Source: Podocnemis expansa (Eukaryota > Chordata > Testudines > Podocnemididae). Taken from it: a stretch of 64,000 nucleotides of DNA. The notes under the pieces were generated by a model. It had not been told where the DNA came from. It made no database searches and worked only from the letters and a program-made list of their open reading frames with translations. The stretch is from positions 7,964,914 to 8,028,913 of the forward strand of contig ML682067.1 of NCBI GenBank assembly GCA_007922195.1, given 5' to 3'. Of the stretch, positions 44,325 through 55,806 are shown one piece after another (position 1 is the first letter of the stretch; every line of letters starts with the position of its first letter). The translations under genes and the position numbers were made by a program.

Positions 44325-44715
44325 CTGTAGAATCATAGAAATAAAGGGGTGGACAGCGCTTCAAGAGATTGGGGTCAGCATTTCCCACCCTGAGGCAGAA
44401 CCAAGTAAACTTAAACCATCCTTGTCAAGCGTTAAGCCTGCAGTAAGAAAGATTCTACAACCTCCCTTGTTAGCCTTTTCTAGTCCTTCACTATCCTTGT
44501 AGTTAGACTTTTTCCCAATCTCAAACCTGTCTTCCTTGTTAATACACTGCAGAATATATTCCCTTTTTAGTAACTGCACCCATTGCTGTCTTCTATTCAA
44601 TTTGTGATCCTTTATAAACCCTTTTCTACAGTAGTACTGCTTAGTCATTTGTACCCCATTTTGCATACATGCCTTTGATTTTGCATCACCCAGTGTAGTA
44701 ATCTGCACTGGTGTT
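44325..44715 (-). mobile_element. CR1 3' fragment, minus strand, old
   Basis: TAGAATCATAGAAATAAAGG near 44328 is the tail. GCAGAACCAAGTAAACTTAA, CCTTGTCAAGCG and AAGATTCTACAACCTCCCTT follow the CR1 C-terminal order. A minus-strand frame at 44708-44361 is the eroded coding end. It is more diverged than the copy at 39050. Confidence 0.75.
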
Positions 44716-44839
44716 ACTGAATTTCACCATTAAGATATGGACTCCGTCTGCTCACAGCATCGATTAAAATGGTGTCCTCAAGTGAAAATCCCCTAAAGTA
44801 AATGCCAAGAACTTATCCACTACTACAGCTACATGTTCC

Positions 44840-44955
44840 AAGGGTAGAAGACTATCAAGCATCTGATGAAGTGGGATTTTCTCCCACAAAAGCTCATGCA
44901 ATAAATAAATTAATTAGTCTTTAAAACTGCCACCAGACTCCTTGTTTGTTTTACA
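44840..44955 (+). mobile_element. Penelope 3' fragment with hammerhead-like module
   Basis: AGCATCTGATGAAGTGGGAT, CTCCCACAAAAGCTCATGCA and AATTAGTCTTTAAAACTGCC, then CCAGACTCCTTGTTTG. The order matches the other Penelope 3' pieces but on the plus strand. The terminal AGACTAACACGG block is missing. Confidence 0.85.
44859..44899 (+). ncRNA. Hammerhead-ribozyme-like module (41 nt), GAAA mutated
   Basis: GCAT, CTGATGA, A, GTGGGA, loop TTTTC, TCCCAC, AAAA, GCTC, ATGC. Stem I (GCAT/ATGC) and stem II (6 bp) are perfect, but the second core strand is AAAA instead of GAAA, so this copy should be inactive. Confidence 0.6.
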
Positions 44956-45708
44956 GCTACAAGGACTTCTAGCCTTAGGGAGATACTTCCTAGGTCATTT
45001 ACTCCAGTTTCCACGCTCCATATAATACTCCAAGCAACCATATTGTTCTTCAAATATATTACTTAGATGTATTTTTTTTCCTAACTTCTCCTTCGGTGAG
45101 TGTGCAAAAGCTGCTGGTATAAATGTTTGTGAGGAAAAAATTTAAAATTTGCACATTTGCAAATCTGAGATGAAAATGGCAGAGAATCACAGGAAGATGT
45201 TCACCTCTAATATGGAACAAGGGCTTTTTTCTGAACAAGAAAAACAATATCATTCCTTTAATAAGTAGCTCCCTTTCCCACTCTTCTCCTTGGAAAACAT
45301 GTGCCTAGAATTTTACAAGGCCCATTTCCTCCTCCAGCTTGGCCTACTGATACAGGTTTAAACAAACTCTACTGATATTCCCCAATATTTTTGAAATTCT
45401 TTACCCTGCTTGAATTAAAATAGCCAAAAATAAAACCTATAAAACAAAAGAGGAAATTCAGTTTTCAGGATTGTATTTAGAAAGATTTCAGAACCCTAAA
45501 TGATCTTGCTTATCCTATTGGTCGTGATTCCTACACGTTATGGGTTGTACCAGATACACAAGGTCTAATCTATGGCCAACCTATAACCACACCCTTGGTA
45601 GTGAGCCCTTTAGTGGGCCAAGCTCCAAGGACCCATATACTGTCACAGGGGTACCCCTGGCTTCCACATCTCTAGAACTGGGCCTTTCCCCATGGTTCCC
45701 TACAGTGA
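44956..45708. other. No recognisable feature
   Basis: AT-rich, then moderately GC-rich near 45540-45700, with no motif found. Confidence 0.45.
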
Positions 45709-45711
45709 ACC

Positions 45712-46108
45712 CAGCCAAGCTAGGTTTAGTCTCCAGAAGAGAAGGGTGGGAGGTGAGATTTGATAGTAGCCTTCAACCACCTGAACCAGGGTTCCAGGGA
45801 GGATGAAAACAGGCTGTTTGTAGTGGTGGCAGATAACAGAACAAAGAGCAATGGTCTCAAGTTGCAGCGGGAAAGGTCTAGGTTGGATATTAGGAAAAAA
45901 ATTCTTCACTTGGAGGATAGTAAAGCACTGGGATGGGTTCCCTAGCGAGGTGGTAGAATCTCCATCCTTAGAGATTTTTTATGGAGCCACTTGACAAAGC
46001 CTTTGCTAGGATGATTTAGTTGAGGTTAGACCTTCTTTGAGCAGGGCATTGGACTAGATGACCTCCGGATGTCCCTTCCAACCCTAATCTTCTATGATTC
46101 TATGACTG
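45712..46108 (+). mobile_element. CR1 3' fragment, plus strand
   Basis: AGCTAGGTTTAGTCTCCAGA, TTTGATAGTAGCCTTCAACC, AGGTCTAGGTTGGATATTAG and GCACTGGGATGGGTTCCCTA, then GGACTAGATGACCTCCGGAT and the octamer tail CTATGATTCTATGA near 46094-46107. It covers the C-terminal coding end (a 61-codon frame at 45760-45945 carries RSRLDIRKKILH) plus the 3' UTR. Confidence 0.9.
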
Positions 46109-46109
46109 C

Positions 46110-46980
46110 TGTGGGGGATTTGAATTGTATTTCTTCTTAGTGCAAAGCTTTCAGTGAATATTTGCAGTGAAATCAGGCAGCCTTTTTCGAAACAAAATAG
46201 CAATTTTTTAGTCTCTTGGGATGTAAAATTGGAAATTCCAGTGGTTAATATAGAGAACTAAAAATTAAGACAAAGTACATCTGGTCAAACCAGTCTCATC
46301 ACCCTGACCCTGCTATCAATTCCATTTCAGGCTTTGTTTCTCTAACCCTTTCTTGGACCAAGATGAGAGCAGTTGAGCCTCTTCTGAAAGCCAACTATTA
46401 TCTACTTTCTGTCAGTCATCTGTCTCCAGGCAGAATCATTGTGAGTGCAGATATCTTGACTTTTGGAGCTTTCCACTGTTAATTTTGATCAGCTCTTGAA
46501 GGCTTTGATTGTCTTTTAAGATCCAATGGTGATATGGGTCAGTTTCAACCCATGTTTTAATGACCTGAGACAGCAAGGTGACAAACACAGCTCATGCCTC
46601 TTATTCTGCTCCAAAAGCAGATGTAAGCCTTTTGCCCTGACTGGGTAGCAATGTAAAATACAGATAGAAACTGAGGCAAAATAAGATTAATAAAATATTA
46701 TAGAGAATTCCTACTTATTACAGGTGGTGACTGAAACCTATGTGAGAGTTAAAATATGCTATAGTACAAGGACTGGAGCAAACTAATTTACCAGCATTGG
46801 CCAGACAATTGACTGTCACTTGTTCCATTTGAAGCATGGAGACTGATGTAAGTGGCCTAGAAAATACAATCTGGGGATGGAAGTCTTTGTAGCTGCAGTA
46901 ATAGGAAAGTCCTTGGCATCTACTCTTAGGGAAATACACATAAGGACACAATTTTCATTGACAGTTTGTAAAGATGGGAT
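46110..46980. other. No recognisable feature
   Basis: AT-rich unique-looking DNA. Confidence 0.5.
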
Positions 46981-47030
46981 ACAGAATGGATAGAGTCTTG
47001 TGGCACTTAAAAACTATCAGATTATTTATT

Positions 47031-47071
47031 GCATGAGTTTTTGTGGGAGAATATCCCACTTCATCAGATGC
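47031..47071 (-). ncRNA. Hammerhead-ribozyme-like module (41 nt), direct copy
   Basis: On the minus strand: GCAT, CTGATGA, A, GTGGGA, loop TATTC, TCCCAC, AAAA, ACTC, ATGC. Stems I and II are perfect, but the second core strand is AAAA rather than GAAA. Confidence 0.6.
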
Positions 47072-47250
47072 TTTGAAGAGGGAGAACTTACAGAATTGGA
47101 TGAAAATAAATGCAGGGGAGTGTAAGACATGGGATCAGGTCATACTCCAGCAGCAAATCAGAGCATTTGTAAGGCTTCAGACTCCAGGAAACACTACACA
47201 GAGGGAGGGTGAAGTCAAATTACCTGTTATAATGTGAAAAGAATCCATAG

Positions 47251-48325
47251 TCATGATTCAGCCCTACTTTCACACAATTTAATTTGTATATTAGTTTGAT
47301 TTTGGCTGTTTCTCTTTGAAGTCTTGATGTCCCATTGATTTTTCTTGACAACCATCATTAACAAGTCATCAATGGAGTGATTAGGAAGATGGAAGTGCTC
47401 AGCAACTTTTTTTTTTGTATTGTGATTTCTGATATCAGTTCTGTGTGCATTTATTCTTCTGCATAGGATCTGTCCTGTTTGTCCAATGTATAAGGCATGA
47501 GGGCTTTTCCGGCACATGATGGCATAAATCACATTAGTGGATGAGCAGGTGAAGGACCTTTTGATGGAGTAGCAGGCTTGATTAGGTCCTACGATGGTGT
47601 CTTTTGGGCAGATATGTGGACAAAGTTGGCAACATGGTTTGTTGCAGGGATATGTGTCTGCTTTAATGTTTCTGTTGTTAGGTCTGTAGTTGCTGGTGAG
47701 TAGCTGTTTAAGGTTCGATGGTTATCTGTAGGCAAGGAGAGGTCTGTCTCCCAAGGCTAGAGAGAGTGAGGGGTCATCTTTTAAAATAGGCTGGAGTCCT
47801 TAATGATCTGTTGTAGAGGTCAAACTAGAGGGTTGTATGTGGTGACCAGTGGTGTTCTATTGTTTTCTTTTTTGGGCCTTTCCTGTAGTAGTGGACTGCA
47901 GGGTACCCATCTGGCCCTGTCAATCTGTTTCTTTACTTCTTCAGGTGGGTACTGTAGTTTTAAGAAAGCTTGATAGAGATCCTGAAGATGTCTGTCTCTG
48001 TCTGAGGGATCAGAGCAAATACGGTTATATCTTAGGGCTTGGCTGTAGACAATGTATCGTGTGATGTGTTTAGGATGGAAGCTCAAGGGATGTAGATAAC
48101 TATACCAATGAGTAGGTTTTCGGTATAGAGTGGTATTCATGTGTCCATCCCTAATTTGTACTATAGTGTCCAGAAAGTGGATCTCCTGTGTGGAGTGTTC
48201 CAGGCTGAGTTTGATGTGGAGTGGAAATTGTTGAAATCTCTGTGGAAATCTTCAAGAGCATCCCTGCCATGGGTCCAGATGATGAAGATGTCATCAATAT
48301 AGCGGAAGTAGAGGAGAGGTGTTAT
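47251..48325 (-). pseudogene. Penelope-like polyprotein: RT C-terminal part plus GIY-YIG endonuclease
   Basis: Reading leftward: LLYFRYIDDIFIIW has the catalytic YIDD at 48301-48290 (RT motif C). The thumb segment 48140-47820 begins MNTTLYRKPTHWYSYLHP and ends at a stop. A linker follows with several conserved residues (about 47800-47540). The endonuclease (47532-47251) has the GIY-like VIYAIMC and ALYIGQTGQILCRRINAHRTDI, where YIG, the downstream Arg and His match the GIY-YIG core. The RT plus GIY-YIG combination is specific to Penelope-like retroelements. The N-terminal RT motifs are missing. Frame breaks lie near 48161, between 47820 and 47532, and at the end. Confidence 0.9.
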
Positions 48326-48449
48326 GCTGTTTCCTGGAGTTTGAATCCTTACAAATGCTCTGATCTGCTGCTGCAGTATGACCTGATCCCATATCTTACA
48401 CTCCCCTGTATTTATTTTCATCCAGTTCTGTACGTTCTCCCTCTTCAAA

Positions 48450-48490
48450 GCATCTGACGAAGTGGGATATTCTCCCATGAAACCTCATGT
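48450..48490 (+). ncRNA. Hammerhead-ribozyme-like module (41 nt), inverted copy
   Basis: GCAT, CTGACGA, A, GTGGGA, loop TATTC, TCCCAT, GAAA, CCTC, ATGT. The core is intact, with C at the free position 7. Stem I and stem II each have one G-U type pair. Confidence 0.65.
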
Positions 48491-48532
48491 GATAAATAAA
48501 ATCTGTTAGTCTTTAAGTGCCACTCATGAATG

Positions 48533-49325
48533 AAGAAATCTTCTTTCTACAACCACTTTAAATGATCTGTCAGAATTCTGTAGTGAGATTATACTTTTTC
48601 TGTTAAGTGGGTCAAAAACCTAAAGAAAGATTATCAAATTCTGCTGGGCTTTTCCAGAAGGATCTGTTGTGACCAATTGACAGGCCAAGTGATCAAGTTG
48701 TTGACCAAGTTAATTGGGTCATGTAATTAGAAAGTCAGTATGATTCAGAGACTCTTAACAGACTGAGCTGTACTGACAGCATGATATTGTAAATGCTGGG
48801 AATGTAGACAGTACTGGGAGAATTATAATGGAATGCTAAACTGTATATGTTGTTTCGCTACTAGGTGCTACTGAGGTTAGGTGTAAAATACTTATCTCAG
48901 CCATACGTGGCAGAGAATTAAATGACCTTATGAATACATCTGGTGCGTACCTCACTAAGAAGGAAGCTCTGGCTAGTCCATATCTGGTACAAGAATATGA
49001 AAATTGCTCCAGATCCCAGGTGCACAGTCATGATGAATGACTGGAGCAAAATGTTCTTATTCTGCAACCAGGCAGCTTGGTCTCACACAGTTTGGTTCTT
49101 GGTAACATACTGCACTAGTTTGGCTTGTGTAGTGAGGTGTTTGCATTTAACAGCTGAGTGTCCTACACTCCAAGTCCTGGTTCTCAGACAAGAACTGTTC
49201 CATTTGTGCCCACAGCATGGGAAGTTCTTCCTGTGAGCTCCAAACCCATTCAGGCATGTCTAATGCCCTTTGGGAGAGGATAGTAGGCCACATGCTGTCT
49301 CCATGTCCTACAGAGCCAGCTTTTT
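48533..49325. other. No recognisable feature
   Basis: Mixed DNA with short frames lacking motifs. Confidence 0.45.
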
Positions 49326-49329
49326 CCAA

Positions 49330-49800
49330 GTGTGATGGGTGGTCCAGACAAAATATCAGTATTCTGGGTGAACATAGGCATGACTAGAGACAGGAGCCTG
49401 GGAGCTAGGAACTGAAAGTAGGGTCAAATCCAGTATCAGAGATTGCTGGAGTCAGAGATAGGAGTCATGTCAAGGGTCAGAGACAGTCAGAAATGGCCAA
49501 GGGTCAATACCATATGTCAAGGTCTATTTGGTGTTCTTGGGGTCATTCAGAAAGAGAAAAGCAGGGCAGTCATGGCAGCTAGCTAAGGATCCACATCCTT
49601 ACTTGGGTTCTTCCTGGTACACCAGATGTCTGCAGATTGTGGGTGATAGGGAGCAGCCAGGTTACATCTGTTGCCAAATGACAATGTGAGAACCTTTATT
49701 TGCTGGTAGCTCTGGTGGCCAGGGCTGAAGTCCCATAGATCCTTACACATTGGCCATCATGTCTTCATTTTCCTTTGTAGACCAGCCTCCCTGGCCCCAC
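49330..49800. mobile_element. LTR-like segment with GGTCAGAGA-type short repeats (putative)
   Basis: Repeated GTCAGAGATAGGAGTCA, GGGTCAGAGACAGTCAG and CCAAGGGTCAATACC phrases resemble a common sauropsid LTR U3. Ends and TSD were not found. Confidence 0.3.
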
Positions 49801-51525
49801 TATATGGTATATTATTGTAGTCCCTGGTCTGGGTGCATTATAGGAGATGTAGTATGAGGACTCTAAGTCATCAAAGGGAATGGAAGCAAGAGCCATCAGT
49901 AGTACAGTTCTGTTGAGACACTGCAGCAGCATTTACAAACTGCAAGTTAGTTTCAGCCGATTTTTTTTGTTTTTCAAGCCAAAGTTGAAATCTGCAGAAA
50001 GAAGACCTTTTTCACAAGCGTCTGTGTTATTAACCTAATATTCTATCATAAAACAGTTAGCTAGATAAATTTTTACAAGCCCTACTGAAATCCATTTGCT
50101 TTTTGTCCAGTCTTTCACCCCTGGCATCCAAGAAAGCAATCTGTATTTGCTCCTTAGAGACTGATGCCTCTAAAGAAATACTAAATCCATTGCAGGTAAA
50201 TAAAAATTGAATGTATAGGTTTGAACATGAGCGCTAATTGTCTTAGTAAAGTGAAAAGGTTGGATTTTAGAAACATTATGGAGGAAAAAGGGCAATACTT
50301 GAGAATTTCATGGACTTGTGAGGTGACGAGGAGGAGTTGAAAGTGATTCTCTGGTTATGAGGCCAGTTCACAAGAAGGGCATTCAAATTGCCAGCTGTGA
50401 CAGATTGGAGAAGCTTTCAGAAGAAAGATCAAAGATTTAATTTTGACAGTGTTAAGTTTAAATTCATGGTGAGACACCCAACAGGAGAGATTGAAGACAT
50501 AAGCAGAGGTGCTGGATTGAATGAAACATTGCTGAAGAATTGAGGTGTAGATTATGAGTCTCCAGAAAAAATACAGTGGAAGTCCTGTGGACAGTGAGGT
50601 CACCCAGAGGTTGAAAAGAAAGAGGGACAATAACAGAGTTGAGAGAAGAAAAGTCCCCCCAAAAGAGATCATATTCAATTAATTTTATTATTAAACTGTT
50701 TTTAAAAGGAAATAGACCAAATTTAAAAGATTCCAAGCATCATAGTCATGAAATATTCATAGTTGTAGTCTGATACACATGGAAATATTTTGGAGGCTTA
50801 TGGTCATCTCCAGAATCCTGTAGCCCACTCCCCTTGGAATTGACTATAAAGACCTTGTTAAAACTTCAGCTGGTTTCACAGATCAGCCTGCCTTCTAGAA
50901 AGACTAACAAGAGGCCATCATCCCAGTGCTCCACCTCTGTCTCCCCCTCTATTTATAGAGCTGCTTCAAGATCCTGAGCCTGATTTTAAAGGTTTGAAAA
51001 TCTTTGTCACTAGATGCTCTGTGTGTCTCTGGGTAGCACCACCTTCAGGTGAGTAGTAAGAGTTGCTCTACTAAGTTCAGCACCGCCTTTCTGCTCTTTC
51101 ACGGTTGTAGCTCTCCTCCTACCCACAGAATATCCAGCTGGGTCACACCATTACTTCTTCTGAAGGAGTCTTTTAAAGTTGTTTTGGCATATCAACATCA
51201 GGCAGTCTCATACCCACTGCTCTGACTATGTAACTCCCTCAGTTACTCAGGTTGGCTTCCCTTTCACTGTCTCTAACAATCCAGCTCTGCAGTGGCTGAT
51301 ATGAAAACCAAGCCAGCCCACTACTCAAGGTTCAGAACCAGGGCCCTTTAGCAAGCAGTTAAGCACTGGTATTTCCCATGTTTACTACCCTCTTCCCTGA
51401 ACTACTTCCTACCATGTGTCTTTAAGCATCTCCTTTGTCAGCCTTCCTAGTCAGACCCTTCTCTCTCCCAGGCTTATTAAGTAAATCCTTCCTCATGAGT
51501 TCCTAACCATTTTCTCAAGGAGGTG
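49801..51525. other. No recognisable gene or repeat
   Basis: The minus-strand frames at 50355-50736 overlap each other in different phases and carry no motif. Confidence 0.5.
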
Positions 51526-51529
51526 TTTC

Positions 51530-52126
51530 CTGCTGCCTTGGTGCGGGGGGGCAGGGGCTGCGGAGGGGCAGAGGAAGCCCCCCTGCACTGGGCAGGGGCT
51601 GGGGGGGCAGAGGAAGCCCAGGGGCGGGGTGCCCCAGGCTTGGGGGCAGCCCCAGCTGGCTTCCCCCCCTTCCCCTTGCTGGGGGTAAGGGGGTGAAGGG
51701 GGCTGAGGCTCCCGTCCCCCCCCCGCTCCCAGCAAGGGGAAGCGAGGGGAAGCCGGCTGGGGCACCCTTCGACCCCCTGCACCCCACTCAGCACCCTGGC
51801 CAGGGTGCTGATCCCTGGCCAGGGTGCTGGGGGGGTGGGAACTTCCCCCCAGGGTGCTATGCACCCTGAGGGAAAGGTCCTTGTTATTTCGAAACACTCT
51901 TTGTTTCAAAATAACATGTCCAAACGGCTTATTTCGAAACCACTGGTTTTGAAATAACCCTCCTTTTGAAAGCAAAGTGGGTTTAAGCTGTTTCGAAAGG
52001 AGGGCTCTTGTTTTGAAACGAGGAGCTCCCTCCTTTTGAAACAAGAAAATGTCGTTTGGACATAGGGACTTTTATTTCGAAACAACCGGTGGTGTTTCGA
52101 AATAAAAGCCCTGTGTGGACATAGCC
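51530..52126. mobile_element. MITE built of TTTCGAAA palindromes with GC-rich fold-back
   Basis: The right end TGTGTGGACATAGCC (52112-52126) matches the GGCTATGTC-type end; TAT follows. From about 51888 to 52105, TTTCGAAA and its TTTTGAAA/TTTCAAAA derivatives recur. Left of this is a GC-rich fold-back: GGTGCCCCAGGCTTGGGGGC near 51627 pairs imperfectly with AGCCGGCTGGGGCACC near 51750, and CAGCACCCTGGCCAGGGTGC lies near 51790. A clear left terminus was not found. The open frames in the GC-rich part are compositional. Confidence 0.65.
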
Positions 52127-52129
52127 TAT

Positions 52130-52312
52130 AATTCCAGCCATATAACTGGTGTAACACTAAGTCAACTCGACAGCATTTCCGGTTGACTTAGCTCAGGGTG
52201 TACAGGGAGGTAAGTGGGAGTTAGTAAGATGATGGGAGATGCACAAGGTATTTTACATACCTTGTGTATTTCCAGTTGACTGCCGCTGAAAAGTGTAGCA
52301 AGTGTAGACTAG
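52130..52312. repeat. Possible MITE fragment
   Basis: CACTAAGTCAACTCGACAGC, then CGGTTGACTTAGCTC, and AAGTGTAGACTAGGG near 52295-52312 echo the TCGA-palindrome MITE families. The ends are incomplete. Confidence 0.4.
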
Positions 52313-54568
52313 GGTTTAGTCTGAATCTCCTGTTTGCAGCTTACTTGATTGATTGGGTACACCTGGTCTAATTCAGCACTTTCAAGGCTAGCATGGAGAG
52401 TACACCCATCAAAGGGTGCTATGGCTTAATTGCGTTAGAGACAACTTCGTTACTTGCCACTCCCTGACAGTTGACAACAGTGAGAATGTTACAGATCGTG
52501 TTCCCCGGGAAGGCATGTAAAAGGCCAGAGACAAAGGGTTATCAATGGGTTGCTCTCAGCTGAGGAATTCCTACCACCACAGAGCCAGATGAGGCAGCTT
52601 TGCCATTTTAGAAGTCTTTACTGTACATAAAATACTGGAGTAGAATACCTTAATGAAGTAAGATTTTGAGTCCATTAGCTGTATCAACTTATCTGATATG
52701 TGAATTTTTCCCCCTTCAACCTGCATACATATGAAGCGTAGGTATGCAAATTTTGAGAGACCTTAATGCAGGGCTATCAGTCCTTCATGGAGCTTTTGCC
52801 TGATCCTCACTGCAGCAAATTTGTACACCTTTGTACGCATCTGAGATGCATCTTTCCACAGTCCCTCATTATGAATGATATTTCCTGTCTGTTACTCCAC
52901 ATTTATTTCTGCTGCACCACAAAGCTGGTGTTATCAGAAGTGATGAATTGCAGAATAGAGGTCACATATAATGTAAGTGGTGAAAGAATGAATCTCAAAT
53001 CATTTCAGTTTCCTATATTATTTCCTCATACACACCTCTCCTTAAGTATCTTCCTCAAATTGGTCCAGATTAGCCTATGGGCTGTGACAGAGGGTCTTAC
53101 ACACCTGCCCATAAGTCATATTTGAAGAGAGCTGATCCAAACTAGATAAAACTATCTTAGGTGTTCTGTGAAAAATCATATTTGAGCTAAGTCATTAAGC
53201 TTTTGAAAGAATGCTATTAATCATTATTAAAGGGACTTTGCATCCTCAGTGGCCCATCTAAAGGAATCAGTCAGTTCAAACTCTAGGGTGTCTGTTGGAG
53301 AGAGAAACTTGTTTTGAAAGAATGATTGAAGAGTCATATCTAGATATGCAGTATGGTTGCTATCTGGACAAAAGAAGGTGACAAACTGGTTTGCGGGATC
53401 AGAGAGGGAATTGTTTTCAAAAGATGTAAGCTATTGCTTGTTTGTTTGTTTTTTAAATATGTAACTAATCTCAAAATGCCTTATCTAGCTTTACACTTTT
53501 CATAAACAAAACTGTGCTTGATCAGCAAACCATTTTATTGGACATAATTTTCATTTTCTTTGTTTTTAAGCACATTGGGTTCCTTAAAATTTCTGCTGCA
53601 CACTTTAAATTACCCAGGCAATCCCAAATAAAAAGGAACCTTGTGAAAAAAAGGTAGTCACAGAATAGCTAAGTGCTTTAAATTACAGGAATGTTCCAGA
53701 TTCAGCTAATTAAGAAGGTGGGGGAGCATTTAGGGCTCATAAATAAAAGGAAGACAATGATGTGGGCTAGGATGTTCCTGGAGAGAGGAAAAGAGTCTGA
53801 CTTCTAGACAAGAAAGCCTGAGTATGGAAATTAGTAGAGGAGCTAACATACTGATTTTTTTCCCCAGGTGGAGTTTGGAAACCTTGAAAAGACCTTGGCT
53901 GGAATACTTGTTTTGATACCAAGAACTGGTAGGGACCAAAAGGAAGGCCCATCTGTGGCAGAAGATGATGGTACTGAAGTAGGAGGTGAGTCACTAGACT
54001 GTGTTTGGAAATTTTTGTAGACTATTTGCATGGTATACAGGATAAATAAACTGTAGAATTATCCCACTGTGTGGGATAAAAACTGATAAGTGGTAATATT
54101 GCACATGAGAATGTATAATAGAATATTTTTTTAAGGAGTGTGAAAGCTCCAACTGAGAGAGTTACCCCAAGGTTATGGAATCTAGGCACAAGGAGGTGTT
54201 TGAAATGAGAAGGAATCATGATAGGGATGCTGAAGGGTAAATTAACTTCTGGAGCCTATATTCCCTTTCATAGTTTCATCCAAGGGGTATGATCAAAGGT
54301 GTCTGACCCCCAGGAGTTCCATTGCTCCTGAGTTATAGCAGGTGACCACAAGAAAGAAGATGAAAAAGTGAGTAGACAAAAAAATGATTGTGCTATTAGT
54401 CACAGGCATGAAGGCAGCACAGGCCATCATAGGTGCCCCTGGTGATAAAAAAAAATCTATTGGAGAGAAGTTATGTTGGTATATGGCAGCCCAAAACCCA
54501 GCTTTAGTACATTTTTTTCCTGGCAAGACTTCTTAGCCCTTCTCCTGAGCTACGATATGATTAAATAT
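52313..54568. other. No recognisable gene or repeat
   Basis: Mixed AT-rich DNA. Overlapping short frames at 53730-54031 and 54022-54219 have no motif. Confidence 0.45.
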
Positions 54569-54984
54569 ACATACTGGGATAGAACACACCACTGTGATCA
54601 CACCCTATATGGTCTTGTAGTAATCTTGGTACAAAGTACACATATACAGTATCAGCTGAAAACTCATGATTGGCTTGCAAGTATTATTCTGGTAAAAATG
54701 TTTGGCTACACCATATGTTATATTATAATGCTTCCCAGTGTGAGGTTACTAACTCATGTTCCAAACCCCACAGCCCTGACCAGGCAGAAGTCAAGTCTTC
54801 CTAAACGAAAAAGGGAATGTGTGCTTGCCTTCATTTGTGTTTAAGCAATAAGTAAGGTAATCAAGCAGGGAGGGAAAACAAAGGAAATTCAAGCTGGTGG
54901 GGGAGAAAAAACATCAGGGAGTATCTTTCCACATACTCTTTGTCTCATGGGTCTTAGCTGGAAATGTTTTTCATGAGGGGAAGA

Positions 54985-55000
54985 AAACTATAAAAAGGAG
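54985..55000 (+). promoter_or_regulatory. TATA box of the LTR
   Basis: CTATAAAAAGG in a purine-rich context, about 280 bp upstream of the AATAAA signal. This is the expected U3/R arrangement for a retroviral-type LTR. Confidence 0.6.
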
Positions 55001-55318
55001 GGACAAACTCCCAAAAATATCCCTTTCCCTCTTCCTGCCCACCTCATTCTCTGCATCTGAGAAGACAAAAGGAAACAACCAAGGGCAGGGGGTCCTGACC
55101 TAAATGTTCGGTCAGTAATCTTCTTGAGCATGTGGTGAGAGAATTTGGTGTCCAACTAAGATAGCTTCCTAAGTAAATACCAGTAGGTGTTTTATCTTTA
55201 TTTTTTTCTTGTAACCAATTTTGACTTTTATGCCTCGTTATTTATACTCAATATCCATTTTTTTTAGTTAATAAACCTGTTTGATTATTTTATTGAATGC
55301 AGTGTGTTTAAATTAAAG

Positions 55319-55806
55319 CAGTGATTCCCAGCCTTTTCATTTCTGCTGACCACTACATCAGGACTCTCAAACTCAAATCACCATGAGGGCCGCATGAGAA
55401 CTAGTACATTAGCCTGAGGGCCGTACCACTGAAATCTTTTCATACAACAATATTGCAAATATTGGTAATGATTGTGTCATTCTGGGCTGCAGGAAATAGC
55501 TTTAGGGGGCTCACGCGGCCCACGGGTCACATGTTTGGGACCATTGCACTACATCATCATTGAAACTTTTTGTGGACCACTATGTAAGTAAACCATATTA
55601 AACATTTTTAACATAGTCTATGGCTGGTGGGAATCAAACTTACATATCAAGGAGTACTGGAAACACAGCTATTTGTAAAAATTTATTATGCTCGCTCACA
55701 GACATATTGCACTCATCACAGTACATTTACCTGCAGTAATTATCTCTCTTCCCCACTCCCACAAACCACCTGCAGTATTCCACAGGCCACAGGCTGGGAA
55801 CAACTG
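55319..55806. mobile_element. hAT MITE (outer), perfect 8-bp TSD, inside an LTR
   Basis: The ends CAGTGATTCCCAGCC and GGCTGGGAACAACTG are inverted repeats. AATTAAAG flanks both sides exactly (55311-55318 and 55807-55814). It carries another hAT MITE (55359-55546), so its own length is about 292 bp. It is inserted in the LTR just downstream of the polyadenylation region. Confidence 0.95.
55359..55546. mobile_element. hAT MITE (inner), perfect 8-bp TSD
   Basis: It begins CAGGACTCTCAAACTCAAAT and ends ACATGTTTGGGACCATTG. CACTACAT flanks both sides exactly (55351-55358 and 55547-55554). It is about 85-90% similar by eye to 63040-63225, so both belong to one family. It inserted into the outer hAT. 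Confidence 0.94.

Larger units (their letters stand above)
46988..48532 (-). mobile_element. Penelope-like element with inverted terminal copies
   Basis: The minus strand carries a 5'-truncated Penelope ORF (RT from motif C through thumb, then GIY-YIG endonuclease) between about 48325 and 47251. It is followed by its own 3' region (47250-46988). Upstream of the truncated RT (48330-48532) lies a second copy of the same 3' region in the opposite orientation. The shared parts are GTTTCCTGGAGT, CAAATGCTCTGAT, CCATCTTACACTCCCCTG-like sequence, the hammerhead-like module and GTCTTTAAGTGCCA. Inverted flanking terminal copies are a known habit of Penelope-like elements. A TSD is not clear. Confidence 0.88.

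Noticed and set aside
47043..47237. 64-codon frame beginning MGEYPTSSDALKREN, and its twin at 48478
   Set aside because: Both are translations of the antisense of the Penelope terminal region including the hammerhead-like module. They recur only because that region is repeated in inverted orientation.
51477..52044. 183- and 105-codon minus-strand frames
   Set aside because: They translate the GC-rich fold-back and the TTTCGAAA palindromes of a MITE. There is no domain and multiple phases are open.
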